Shown here: positions 15,705 to 23,682 of the stretch, one piece after another | Layout of the letters: each line of letters begins with the position of its first letter | Position numbering within the stretch: position 1 is the first letter of the stretch | Assembly (NCBI GenBank): GCA_035549615.1 | Contig: DASZQO010000133.1 | Location: 1 to 25,567, forward strand | Reading direction: 5' to 3' | DNA from: JAKAWQ01 sp035549615 | GTDB lineage: Bacteria; Pseudomonadota; Alphaproteobacteria; Acetobacterales; Acetobacteraceae | Length of the DNA: 25,567 bases | The notes under the pieces: generated by a model | Told to the model about the DNA's origin: nothing | Databases searched by the model: none | What the model saw: the letters and a program-made list of their open reading frames with translations, nothing else | Program-made: the position numbers and the translations under genes

Positions 15705-15857
15705 TTATCCTCGGATGCCGCTGTTCCCTTTTCCTTCGCGAACGGATGATCTCACAGCAGAGATCGGGAGAGAAGTGTTGGCTGCTGCGGCATTGGCTGC
15801 GGCTGCGGCATCGCCTTTCCCTCGGACGCCGGGGCCGACCGAGGTTCCGATTTTCAT
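15705..15857 (-). CDS. Candidate small gene (50 aa), unrecognised
   Basis: Start ATG at 15857 preceded by GGAAAGGG 4 nt upstream; stop TAA at 15705. The 50-residue product begins MKIGTSVGPGVRGKG, passes an Ala/Asn run, and ends in a Ser/Arg/Gly-rich segment (SVREGKGNSGIRG). It has no signal peptide or membrane segment. It lies on the MEKHLA strand, 168 bp upstream. I do not recognise it. Support is a plausible ribosome site only; it may be chance. The other content of the gap 15537-15980 is two CATGATCG direct repeats (15889, 15903) and no other gene. Confidence 0.25.
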   Translation of the reverse strand: MKIGTSVGPGVRGKGDAAAAANAAAANTSLPISAVRSSVREGKGNSGIRG

Positions 15858-15980
15858 GCGACCCTTTCCATTACAATCGTAATTCAACCATGATCGTGGC
15901 GTCATGATCGGGCAATGACGGACGTCCAGAATCAGTGCGAGACAGGTTGCGATGGCCTGAAGCGAGGAGGCCTGCACTCA

Positions 15981-16580
15981 ATGCCCCGATCACCCACCGC
16001 TCTCCGCGCCAGCACCCGCGGCGGCCAGCGGGACGCCGCCGCAAGCGTGCTTGCAGCTTCATCCCCTCTGTCGGACGCAGCCATGCGCTATATTGACGAG
16101 CGTCTGGAGCCATACCGGCGATGGTACGACCGCAATTCGAAGCGGGCGCGCAGAATGTACCTTTCGATGCGGAGCTTTGCCGTCCTGGGCGGATGTGTAA
16201 CACCGGTTCTGGTCAACCTGCAGGCCCTGTTCGGCTCCGCAAGCCTGGATCATCCTCCCCTCCGCATCGCAATCACGGGCGTGAGCCTGGCCGTCGGGAT
16301 CACCATCTCACTCGAAGGAGTCTTTCATTTCCAGGAACGATGGAGAGCCTTCCGCACCACGGAAGAGATCCTCGCTCACGAACGCACGGTTTTTACCACG
16401 CACACAGGGCCCTATCACAACCTCTCGGGGGAAGATGCGTTTTCGCTGTTTGTCAATCGCGTGGAAAATATCATCATCTCGGACGGCGCCATGAATCTAC
16501 AGATGCTCACTGCGACACGCGAGCCCGCGCACAAGACCGCTGGCGAGGCAGCTGTGGCGGGATCGCCATCCGGCTCCTAG
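15981..16580 (+). CDS. DUF4231 (SLATT-like) two-TM protein
   Basis: Membrane protein of 199 residues. The start at 15981 is chosen for GAGGAGG 10 nt upstream; an upstream in-frame ATG at 15915 has no ribosome site. Two hydrophobic segments are visible, RSFAVLGGCVTPVLVNLQALFG (residues about 64-85) and RIAITGVSLAVGITISLEGV (about 96-115). They sit between a charged amphipathic lead-in (YIDERLEPYRRWYDRNSKRARR) and a C-terminal region FQERWRAFRTTEEILAHERTVF..Y..LSGEDAFSLFVNRVENII. This is the DUF4231 pattern, which belongs to the SLATT superfamily, proposed as pore-forming effectors in nucleotide-sensing defence systems. No partner gene is next to it, so a housekeeping role is possible. Its TAG stop is the first codon of repeat A. 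Confidence 0.75.
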   Translation: MPRSPTALRASTRGGQRDAAASVLAASSPLSDAAMRYIDERLEPYRRWYDRNSKRARRMYLSMRSFAVLGGCVTPVLVNLQALFGSASLDHPPLRIAITGVSLAVGITISLEGVFHFQERWRAFRTTEEILAHERTVFTTHTGPYHNLSGEDAFSLFVNRVENIIISDGAMNLQMLTATREPAHKTAGEAAVAGSPSGS

Positions 16581-16653
16581 AGCGGAATGCGTCCGCTTCC
16601 GCTCACATATCCCGCTCTCGCCATCTGCTTTCCCTTGTGATTCAAACCTGCGG
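16578..16653 (+). repeat. Dispersed gene-3'-end repeat, copy A
   Basis: Starts with the TAG stop of the DUF4231 gene. AGAGCGG (16579-16585) pairs with CCGCTCT (16612-16618). The conserved tail CTCTCGCC, then CTTTCCC, then TGTGATTCAAACCTGC follows. The rest of 16654-16815 holds only a 12-bp palindrome GGTGGCGCCACC (16653-16664) and no gene. Confidence 0.7.
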
Positions 16654-16815
16654 GTGGCGCCACCGCTGGTCAGCAGGCCCTGGGGTGGGACGCGGGCCGC
16701 GGCGTCTCTTCGTTGACATCCATGCCGCTGCGCGATGCGCAAAGCCGGCAGCGCACGCAAGCTGGAAATGGACAGCCATCGGAACCGGCGGTGTCCGTTC
16801 ATCCACGCGCCGAAC

Positions 16816-17838
16816 TCAGTGAGGAACCGGAGCCTCCTGTCGTAGCAGCCCTTCATGCTTGAGCTCAGCCCAAAGCTCGGCGGGAATCTTTGTTGTCATA
16901 AGAGCAATGTTGCTGACCACCTCTTCCGGGCGCACGGCACCGGGCACAATGGCGGCGACCACCTGGTGGCCGAGCGGGAACTGGATTGCCGCCGCGGCGA
17001 GCTTCACGCCGTGGCGTCCACAAACCGCCTGGATGCGCTCGGTCTTGCGCAGGATCTCGGGGGGTGCCGGCCTGTAATTGTACTTGGCACCCGCAACCGG
17101 ACCTGAGGCCAGAATGCCGGAGTTGAAAGGTCCGGCGAGAAGAATGCCGACCCCTTTTCTTTCCAGGATGGGCAGCAAGTCATCAAGCGGATCCTGCTCG
17201 AGCAGCGTATAACGGCCGGCCAGCATCAGCACGTCGATATCTGTATCTGTAACGAAACGTCTGCTCGGCTCGATCTCATTCACGCCGACCCCGATCGCCC
17301 TGACCGTGCCGGCGGCGCGCAGCTCGGCGAGCGCACGATAGGCGCCACCGACCGCCTGGCGGAAACGCTCCTCGAATGCCTCCTGGCTGCCGTGGGTCCA
17401 GACATCGACATCGTGGATCAGTACCGTATCGATGCGCTCGATGCCGAGCCTTTGGAAGCTCTGCTCAAGCGCGCGCATCGTGCCGTCATAGCTGTAGTCG
17501 AATTGGGGCCGCATATTGAGCCCGCCAGCCCATTGGCCCCGGTCGATCATGGCCGGCGGGCTCGGAATCAGATAGCGGCCAACCTTGGTCGAAAGCACAT
17601 ATGCATCGCGTGGCTGCCGCCGCAGGACATGACCGAAACGATGCTCGGAGAGGCCATAGCCATAGAGTGGTGCGGTATCGAACAACCGGATGCCGCTCTC
17701 ATAGGCCACTTGCAGCGTGGCAATCGCGCGCTCCTCCGGGATGCGCTCATAGAGGTCACCGAGCGGCGCGCCACCGAGGCCGAGGCAGGTTACCTCCAGC
17801 CCGCTGCGGCCCAGAGGGCGCTTGTTGCTGATATCCAT
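16816..17838 (-). CDS. Aldo/keto reductase (aldose 1-dehydrogenase / L-fucose dehydrogenase-like)
   Basis: Oxidoreductase of 340 residues of the AKR fold, closest in pattern to D-threo-aldose 1-dehydrogenase, L-fucose/L-galactose dehydrogenase and pyridoxal 4-dehydrogenase. It would oxidise an aldose at C1 to a lactone, or reduce the reverse. The catalytic tetrad is visible: Asp54 and Tyr59 (LFDTAPLYG), Lys85 (STKVGRY) and His142 (TVLIHDVD). GGGAGGAAAG stands directly before the ATG at 17838. It is divergent from, and 245 bp away from, a complete sugar importer, so the imported sugar is its likely substrate. A TATAAT promoter lies upstream. The specific sugar is not determined. Confidence 0.87.
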   Translation of the reverse strand: MDISNKRPLGRSGLEVTCLGLGGAPLGDLYERIPEERAIATLQVAYESGIRLFDTAPLYGYGLSEHRFGHVLRRQPRDAYVLSTKVGRYLIPSPPAMIDRGQWAGGLNMRPQFDYSYDGTMRALEQSFQRLGIERIDTVLIHDVDVWTHGSQEAFEERFRQAVGGAYRALAELRAAGTVRAIGVGVNEIEPSRRFVTDTDIDVLMLAGRYTLLEQDPLDDLLPILERKGVGILLAGPFNSGILASGPVAGAKYNYRPAPPEILRKTERIQAVCGRHGVKLAAAAIQFPLGHQVVAAIVPGAVRPEEVVSNIALMTTKIPAELWAELKHEGLLRQEAPVPH

Positions 17839-17882
17839 CTTTCCTCCCTTGGCAATGGCCGGACGCTCTGGATGCGGCAGCC

Positions 17883-17911
17883 ATTATAGCGCGGGATGAA
17901 GCGATGATCAG
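17883..17911 (-). promoter_or_regulatory. Predicted promoter of the aldo/keto reductase gene
   Basis: On the minus strand a perfect TATAAT (17888-17883) has CTGATC (17911-17906) 17 bp upstream, a poor -35. Transcription would start near 17876, giving a leader of about 38 nt with the strong ribosome site. The spacing and the perfect -10 make it the best candidate in the 245-bp divergent region. Confidence 0.5.
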
Positions 17912-18083
17912 CCCATGGGCAACCCCGCGGCTCAGCCCGATAGCGGGGCTTAGTCTGCATGACGGAAAGCGCGGCGCAAGGCCGGCTAGCTTGACAAGTG
18001 ACTGACAGATCCGGTCTTCTGCCCATGCGAATACGCAACCAAATCATACGCCCGACACGGGGCAGCGTGAGGGAGAAACGGGT

Positions 18084-19070
18084 ATGCGGAAAGACAGGCG
18101 GCTTCTGCTCGGTGCAGCAATATTTGCAGGTGCCTTCGCGATCGGCGGTGGGACAGCGTTGGCGAAGACTGTCACCATTGCTTTTGTGCCAAAGTTGATA
18201 GGCATTCCCTATTTCAATGCGATGAAAGTCGGGCTTGATAAGGGGGGCAAGCAATTCGGCGCGACGATCATCTATCAGGGCCCGACCACGGCTACCGTTT
18301 CTGGCCAGGTCGAGATCACGCAGAGCCTGATCAACAAGCATGTCGATGCTGTCGGCGTATCGGCCAACAGCCCGACCGCGCTCGAAGCTCTTGCCAAGAA
18401 GGCCCATGATGCCGGCATTCTTTTCTATTCGAGCGATTCTCAGGTTGATGGGCCGGATGTCGATCTGCGCGTTTCGCAGGCCGACGACAAGGATCTCGCC
18501 TATACCGTGATCGACCAGCTCGCCGCACAGGTGGGCGATAAGGGAGATGTGGCCTTCGTCTCGGGCGGCCCCACCGCGACCAATCTCAATACCTGGATCG
18601 GCTTCATGAAGGAGCGGCTGGCGCAGAAATATCCGCAAGTGAAACTTGTCTCGATTCAGTATGCGGGTGAGGATATCAATCAGGCGACCCAGGTCACCAG
18701 CCAGCTCCTCTCCGCCTACCCGCATCTCGCCGGCATTGTCGGCGTGAACTCCACCGCCGTGCCCGGCGCCGCCCAGGCGGTGCTCCGCGCTGGCCTCTCC
18801 GGCAAGGTTGCGGTGACCGGCATCACCGATCCCAACACCATCCGACCCTATGTGAATAACGGCACTGTGAAGAGCGTTGTGCTATGGAACCCCGTTGATC
18901 TCGGCTATCTTACCGTGTGGGGCGTGATGCAGCTCCTCGAGCACAAGCCGCTTCAGGCCAGCAACTCCGTTCCGGGCCTCGGCACCGTGCAATATTTCCC
19001 GGACACGAAGACGCTGCTGCTCGGCAAGCCCCTGGTCATCAACAAATCCAACATCAATCTTGACTTCTGA
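18084..19070 (+). CDS. Sugar ABC transporter substrate-binding protein (RhaS/LsrB-like)
   Basis: Periplasmic binding protein of 328 residues, family 4 type (Peripla_BP_4), like those for rhamnose and autoinducer-2. GAGGGAG is about 9 nt before the ATG at 18084. A signal peptide spans about 1-27 (RKDRR, hydrophobic core, TALA-K). The mature start KTVTIAFVPKLIGIPYFNAMKVG is the diagnostic opening of this subfamily, and later blocks DAVGVSANSPTALEALAKKA, GILFYSSDSQVD, and AVTGITDPNTIRPYVNNG fit the RhaS/LsrB branch. It is the first gene of a four-gene importer. Rhamnose, AI-2 or another aldose cannot be separated from sequence alone. No luxS or lsrK-type gene is in view to favour AI-2. Confidence 0.88.
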   Translation: MRKDRRLLLGAAIFAGAFAIGGGTALAKTVTIAFVPKLIGIPYFNAMKVGLDKGGKQFGATIIYQGPTTATVSGQVEITQSLINKHVDAVGVSANSPTALEALAKKAHDAGILFYSSDSQVDGPDVDLRVSQADDKDLAYTVIDQLAAQVGDKGDVAFVSGGPTATNLNTWIGFMKERLAQKYPQVKLVSIQYAGEDINQATQVTSQLLSAYPHLAGIVGVNSTAVPGAAQAVLRAGLSGKVAVTGITDPNTIRPYVNNGTVKSVVLWNPVDLGYLTVWGVMQLLEHKPLQASNSVPGLGTVQYFPDTKTLLLGKPLVINKSNINLDF

Positions 19071-19103
19071 ACCAGGACGGTTTGCGGCCGCGCCCACGGT
19101 ACT

Positions 19104-20651
19104 ATGGCCTTCGTCGAGCTCACAGGGATCGTCAAAAACTTCGGCGGCGTAAGGGCGCTGAAGGGTGTTGATCTCTCCGTAGAGCTCGGCCGCACTCACG
19201 CCCTGCTCGGCGAGAATGGCGCCGGGAAATCGACGCTCATTCGCATCCTCACCGGCGCGCACCGGCCCGATGCCGGAGACATCCGCATCGATGGTACGCC
19301 GCGTACGTTCCGCCGGCCGCAAGATGCGCAGGCGCTCGGCATCGCTGCGGTTTATCAGGAGCCGATGGTCTATCCCCATCTTTCGGTGCTCGAGAATATT
19401 TTTGCGGGGCGCGAGATCGCCAACAGTTTCGGCGTTGTCCAGCACGCCGCGATGCGGCGGAAGGTGGCACCCTGGCTTGATCGGCTGAACATGCCGGCTG
19501 CCTTGCTTGAACGGCCGATGTCGTCGCTCACCCTTGGCTGGCAGCAACTCGTAATGATCGCCCAGGCGCTGGTGCAGAATGCGCGCGTCATCATTTTCGA
19601 CGAGCCGACCTCGATCCTCTCGCAGGCCGAGACCGACCGGCTGTTCGCCATCATCGGGCGGCTTCGGGCCGATGGACGCGGCGTCGTCTACATCACCCAC
19701 CGTCTCGACGAGGTGCCACGCATTGCCGATCGCGTGACGGTACTGACCGATGGGCGCGTGAGGGGCTCCTACCCTATCGGCAAGGCATCGCACGAGCACC
19801 TGCTCAGCCTGATGGCGGGCCGGGCGGGACAGGAGCCCGTGCCTGACACGCATGGGTTGCCGCGACCGCACCGCGCGCCCCTTGCCGCGGCGGGAAAGCC
19901 GGCATTCTCTCCGCCGGTGCTCGAGGTGCGCGGGCTTACTCTGGAAGGGCGGTTCCGCGACGTCTCCTGGTCGATCCCGGCCGGCTGCGTCACCGGCATC
20001 TATGGCCTTGTCGGCTCCGGTCGTTCGGAAGTCGCGCTCAGTGTCTTCGGATTTCTGCGGGGCGCCCGCGGCGTGATGCTGCTGGAAGGCAAACCCATTG
20101 CCCCGCGCGCCCCGGCGGAAGCCATCCGCCTCGGCATCGGTTATCTGCCGGAAGATCGTAAGTTGCAGGGAATCTTCGCCAGCAAGCCGCTGGAAAGCAA
20201 CCTGACGGCCAATGCGCTCGGCCGCTTCACGCGTCCCCTCGGTCGGCTCGATTTCTCCGCCCTCGCCGCTGCCGCACGGCAAGCCATGGCCGCCTATAAC
20301 ATCAAGGCGCGTGGCGAAGCGAGCCCGATCGCCGCGCTCTCTGGCGGCAACCAACAGAAGGGCCTATTTGCGCGATGGGCAGCGCGCGCCTTGAAAGTGC
20401 TGATTCTCGATGAACCGACCCGCGGCATCGATGTCCAGACCAAGGACGAGATTCATCGCTTCGTACGCGGTCTCGCCGTACAGGGGCTCGCCGTTATCGT
20501 CATTTCATCCGACCTTCCCGAGGTGCTGGCGGTCAGCGATCGGGTGATCGTGATGCGCCAGGGTCGCGTGGCCGGAGAATGGAGCGCTGAGGCAATGACC
20601 GCCGAAGCCATTCTTGGCGCCGCCATCGGGGCGCGAAGCGAAGCCGCCTGA
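19104..20651 (+). CDS. Sugar ABC transporter ATP-binding protein, double ATPase (RhaT/LsrA/RbsA type)
   Basis: Cytoplasmic ATPase of 515 residues with two fused nucleotide-binding domains, the usual build for CUT2 sugar importers. N-domain: Walker A GENGAGKST (36-44), a weakened signature SLTLGWQQL, Walker B VIIFDEPTS, and THRLDE. C-domain: a degenerate Walker A GLVGSGRSE lacking the Lys, a canonical signature LSGGNQQKG, and Walker B LILDEPTRGID. One full site is therefore formed across the domains, as is common in this family. The gene starts 33 bp after the binding protein's stop and ends 2 bp before the first permease, so it is the middle of a tight operon. Confidence 0.93.
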   Translation: MAFVELTGIVKNFGGVRALKGVDLSVELGRTHALLGENGAGKSTLIRILTGAHRPDAGDIRIDGTPRTFRRPQDAQALGIAAVYQEPMVYPHLSVLENIFAGREIANSFGVVQHAAMRRKVAPWLDRLNMPAALLERPMSSLTLGWQQLVMIAQALVQNARVIIFDEPTSILSQAETDRLFAIIGRLRADGRGVVYITHRLDEVPRIADRVTVLTDGRVRGSYPIGKASHEHLLSLMAGRAGQEPVPDTHGLPRPHRAPLAAAGKPAFSPPVLEVRGLTLEGRFRDVSWSIPAGCVTGIYGLVGSGRSEVALSVFGFLRGARGVMLLEGKPIAPRAPAEAIRLGIGYLPEDRKLQGIFASKPLESNLTANALGRFTRPLGRLDFSALAAAARQAMAAYNIKARGEASPIAALSGGNQQKGLFARWAARALKVLILDEPTRGIDVQTKDEIHRFVRGLAVQGLAVIVISSDLPEVLAVSDRVIVMRQGRVAGEWSAEAMTAEAILGAAIGARSEAA

Positions 20652-20653
20652 GC

Positions 20654-21658
20654 ATGCCAAGCGACGCCAGCGCGCATCCCCTTGCGCAGCCAGGCGGCCG
20701 GGTCCGACGCATCTTCCGCCATCTTCCTCTACCCGGTGAGCGTGAAGGCGGGCTTCTGGCCACGCTTGTGGTGCTTTCCGTGCTGATCGCCTTCGGCTCG
20801 CACGGAGCGCTCTTCACGCCGGTCAATATGGACAATCTGCTGGTGAGCGCGGCCATCACGGCGATTCCGGCGATTGGCATGACGGTCGTAATCCTGACCG
20901 GCGGGATCGATGTCTCCACCGGCTCCATGCTCGGGCTCGTCGCCGCGATCGGCGGCCTCGCTTTCGAAGCGCATTGGGGCCTTGCCGCGGTGGTGCCCGT
21001 CTTTTGCCTGACCGGCGCCGGACTCGGGCTCATCAACGCGGCGCTGATCATTCCGGGCCGCGTGCCGCCAGTGATTGCGACGCTCGGCACACTCAGCATC
21101 TTTCGCATGCTCGTGTTCCTGGTCACGGGAAGCAACTGGATCACCGAGATTCCACCTTCACTCACCACGATATTCATCGTCACGCGGATCGGCCCATTGC
21201 CCATGGCGAGCGTCATCGCTCTCCTCATGCTGGCCCTGGCGGCCTTCCTCCTCGCCCGGTTTCGCGTCGGCCGGCATGTCTATGCGATCGGCAATAATGA
21301 GGAGGCAGCAAGGCTTGCCGGCATCCGCGTGCGACGGATCAAGCTTTATGCCTATGTGCTGCTCGGACTGCTCACCGGCATCGCCGCCCTGATGACGCTC
21401 GGCCAGAGCCCGATGGTGCAAACTTCGACCGGCGAGGGGTTCGAGCTCAAGGTGATCGCCGCCGTGGTTCTTGGCGGGACCGAGCTTTCCGGCGGTCGCG
21501 GTACGATCCTCGGGACGCTCCTGGGCACCTTGATCGTGGAGCTGGTGGGTGATGGCGTCGTACTGCTGCATATCCAACCTTTCTGGAGCGGGGTGCTGCT
21601 CGGCGCGATCATTCTCTTCTCGGTCGGCGCCGCGTGGCGGCCCGCGCGGTCGGACTGA
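20654..21658 (+). CDS. Sugar ABC transporter permease 1 (RhaP/LsrC type)
   Basis: Integral membrane permease of 334 residues with about 8-10 hydrophobic segments. The start is ATG at 20654, 2 bp after the ATPase stop. Family marks are visible: NMDNLLVSAAITAIPAIGMTVVILTGGIDVSTGSMLGLVAAIGG (about residues 56-99), the central VPPVIATLGTLSIFR, the cytoplasmic coupling loop AIGNNEEAARLAGIRVRRIKLYAYVL and the GFELKVIAAVVLGGTELSGGRGTILGT motif. It pairs with the next permease to form the membrane channel of the importer. The N-terminus (about 30 residues, Arg/Gly-rich) is hydrophilic and lies in the cytoplasm. Confidence 0.92.
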   Translation: MPSDASAHPLAQPGGRVRRIFRHLPLPGEREGGLLATLVVLSVLIAFGSHGALFTPVNMDNLLVSAAITAIPAIGMTVVILTGGIDVSTGSMLGLVAAIGGLAFEAHWGLAAVVPVFCLTGAGLGLINAALIIPGRVPPVIATLGTLSIFRMLVFLVTGSNWITEIPPSLTTIFIVTRIGPLPMASVIALLMLALAAFLLARFRVGRHVYAIGNNEEAARLAGIRVRRIKLYAYVLLGLLTGIAALMTLGQSPMVQTSTGEGFELKVIAAVVLGGTELSGGRGTILGTLLGTLIVELVGDGVVLLHIQPFWSGVLLGAIILFSVGAAWRPARSD

Positions 21659-21661
21659 GCG

Positions 21662-22678
21662 ATGAGCGGCCGCGGCTTCGAACCCACCCGCATCCTCCTG
21701 CTGCTCGCCTTCTTCGTGCTCGGGCTTGGCGGATTCGCCCTCGGAGATGTCGGCATCCTCTCGAAGGCGAACCTGACCAGCATGGCTGTGTTCGCGGTCG
21801 AGATCGGCATCGTCGCGTTGGGCCAGACGCTCGTGATCTGCGGCGGAGACGGCGGCATCGATCTTTCGGTCGGCGCAATCGCCGCGCTGGCGCAGGTTCT
21901 TCTCGGCCTGCTGCTGGTCGCACATATGCCCTGGCCGCTTGCCGTGCTGATCGCGCTTGCCTCCGGTGCGGCAATGGGGGGCGTCAATGCGCTCGCCGTG
22001 ACGCGCTTCACCATCCCGCCGATCATCGTCACGCTGGCAACAATGTTTGCCTTCAACGGGCTCGCGCTCGTCTTCACCGGCGGCATCAATATCGACCTCA
22101 CCGCCATGCAGCCGAGCTTTCTTGCGCTCGGGCAGGGCAGCGTGCTCGGCCTGCCGCTGCAGCTTGTTGCCGTCTATCTGCCGCTTCTGCTTGTTTTCGT
22201 TTTTCTCCAGCATTTCAGCCGATTTGGCCGCGCGCTTTATCTCGCGGGGGCGAATGAGCTTGCGGCGAGGCTCGCGGGCATCCGAACGGCGGAGCTCCGG
22301 GGCTGGACCTACGTGATCTCCGGCCTTCTTTCCTCGCTGGCCGGAGTGATTGGTGCCGCGCGGCTTGGCACGGCACGGCCCGATGCCGCCGAGCAGATGA
22401 ATCTGGTCAGCATCGCCATCGTGGTGCTCGGCGGCACGGGAATATTCGGCGGCGACGGCTCGGTGATCGGCACCGCTGTCGCGACCGCGGTGATCGCGGT
22501 GGTCGATTACGGTCTTAGCTACAACAATATCAACCCGATCTACCAGGCCGGCGTCATGGGAATTATCCTCATCGCGCTGGTCCTGGCCGAGAACATGGTT
22601 CGTGGTCGCGGCGGCTTACGGCGGCTCTGGTCGCACTGGGCCAGGGCAGCATCCGAAGATCCATCTCAAGGCTCCTGA
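21662..22678 (+). CDS. Sugar ABC transporter permease 2 (RhaQ/LsrD type)
   Basis: Second membrane permease of 338 residues. It starts 3 bp after permease 1 ends. The same landmarks recur: GQTLVICGGDGGIDLSVGAIAALAQ, PPIIVTLATMFAFNGLALVFTGG, the coupling loop YLAGANELAARLAGIRTAELRGWTYV and LVSIAIVVLGGTGIFGGDGSVIGTAVAT. Having two separate permeases plus the double ATPase and a family-4 binding protein matches the RhaSTPQ/LsrACDB layout. The C-terminus (about 25 residues, Arg/Ser-rich) is hydrophilic. The operon ends here; repeat B begins about 120 bp downstream on the same strand and may mark the transcript end. Confidence 0.92.
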   Translation: MSGRGFEPTRILLLLAFFVLGLGGFALGDVGILSKANLTSMAVFAVEIGIVALGQTLVICGGDGGIDLSVGAIAALAQVLLGLLLVAHMPWPLAVLIALASGAAMGGVNALAVTRFTIPPIIVTLATMFAFNGLALVFTGGINIDLTAMQPSFLALGQGSVLGLPLQLVAVYLPLLLVFVFLQHFSRFGRALYLAGANELAARLAGIRTAELRGWTYVISGLLSSLAGVIGAARLGTARPDAAEQMNLVSIAIVVLGGTGIFGGDGSVIGTAVATAVIAVVDYGLSYNNINPIYQAGVMGIILIALVLAENMVRGRGGLRRLWSHWARAASEDPSQGS

Positions 22679-22799
22679 AGCTGCATGGCTTTGGCGGATC
22701 GTCACCGCCGTGGCGGCGCTGCCGTGGAGAACCTGGGCCATAACGTCTTCTTCCGCCCGCGTGAAAAGGCTCGCACCATCAAACTCCGGGATCAAATGC

Positions 22800-22877
22800 C
22801 GAGAGCGAGATGAGATCGCCCACGCTCATCCATCTCGCTCTCGCCACCTGTTTTCCCGCGTGAATTCAGACCTGCAG
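22800..22877 (+). repeat. Dispersed gene-3'-end repeat, copy B
   Basis: AGAGCGAGATG (22802-22812) pairs perfectly over 11 bp with CATCTCGCTCT (22831-22841), followed by CGCCACCTGTTTTCCCGCGT and GAATTCAGACCTGC. It lies between the permease stop (22678) and the convergent dehydrogenase. The remainder of 22679-22902 shows no gene. Confidence 0.75.
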
Positions 22878-22902
22878 TTGCTCCGCCTCCGATCTTCGCG
22901 TT

Positions 22903-23682
22903 TTAAGGCGGGGCGAGCTGGGCACTGATCCCGCCATCAACGAAGATCGTCGTCCCCGTGATGAAACGACTTTCGTCGCCCAGGAGAAATACCACCAGGG
23001 CCGCCACCTCGTCTGCCGTACCAGCCCGCCGCATTGGGTGCTGCACAGCAAGGCGTGCTCCCTCGGCGCCGGGATCCGCAAATTGCGCAAAGTATCTCTC
23101 GGCCAGCGGGGTCATGATCAGGGCGGGTGCAATCGCCACGGCACGGATGCCGTCTGCGCCCCATTCCAACGCGAGCGAACGGGTGAGCGCGATCAGCGCC
23201 GCCTTTGCCGCGTTGTAGGGAAAGGCCCCGGGCGTCGTGCGTTCCGCATGGATCGAGGCGACGTTGACGACGATCCCCCGGCCGGTCGATTTCAGAACAG
23301 GATAGGCTTCCTGGCAGATCGCCCAGGCCGGGTAGAAATCCACGCTGAAGCAGCGTGCAATGTCGGCTTCACTGCAGCCGAGAACGCCGTGGAAGAAATT
23401 GGCCCCGGCATTGTTCACGACCCCGTCGAGGCCGCCGAGCCGCTCGATTGCCTGACGCACAAAGGATCGCGTCGCCGCAAGATCGGCAAGATCGAAGGCG
23501 CGAAAGAAGCCGCATCGCCCGCTTTTACGAATGGCTTCCTCCACCTCCTGCCCGCCCTCCGCATCGAGCCCGCAGATGGCGAGATCGGCGCCTTCATGTG
23601 CGGCCGCCAAAGCCACCGCCCGCCCGATGCCGCTGGTGGCTCCGGTGATGAGCACGCGCCGCCCCTGAAGGCGGCCGCTCAT
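22903..23682 (-). CDS. SDR-family oxidoreductase
   Basis: Classical short-chain dehydrogenase of 259 residues, NAD(P)-dependent. Seen: cofactor motif TGATSGIG (13-20), NNAG (90-93), the catalytic Ser143, Tyr156 and Lys160 (VASIHAE then FPYNAAK, with the normal 13-residue Ser-Tyr spacing), and C-terminal TGTTIFVDGG. It probably oxidises a hydroxyl on a sugar, sugar lactone or polyol. Its ATG overlaps the stop of the GntR gene (ATGA), so it is co-translated with that regulator. Neighbouring sugar-binding protein on the other strand suggests that it handles the sugar that importer brings in. L-rhamnose/L-fucose type pathways use such SDRs, but the sugar is not determined. Confidence 0.9.
   Translation of the reverse strand: MSGRLQGRRVLITGATSGIGRAVALAAAHEGADLAICGLDAEGGQEVEEAIRKSGRCGFFRAFDLADLAATRSFVRQAIERLGGLDGVVNNAGANFFHGVLGCSEADIARCFSVDFYPAWAICQEAYPVLKSTGRGIVVNVASIHAERTTPGAFPYNAAKAALIALTRSLALEWGADGIRAVAIAPALIMTPLAERYFAQFADPGAEGARLAVQHPMRRAGTADEVAALVVFLLGDESRFITGTTIFVDGGISAQLAPP

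Noticed and set aside
15889..15910. Two CATGATCG direct repeats upstream of the DUF4231 gene
   Set aside because: Only 8 bp each with no symmetry or promoter to anchor them; likely chance.
16653..16664. Palindrome GGTGGCGCCACC after repeat A
   Set aside because: It has no loop and no promoter or gene context; such GC palindromes are frequent at this base composition.
17991..17996. Perfect TTGACA upstream of the RhaS/LsrB-like gene
   Set aside because: No acceptable -10 lies 16-18 bp downstream (GTCTTC/TCTTCT only), so I did not call a promoter.
18882..20354. A 490-codon open frame on the minus strand opposite the ABC ATPase gene
   Set aside because: It lies wholly opposite genes with complete family motifs, has Arg/Asp/Gly-rich low-information sequence, and is the usual by-product of high-GC codon use.
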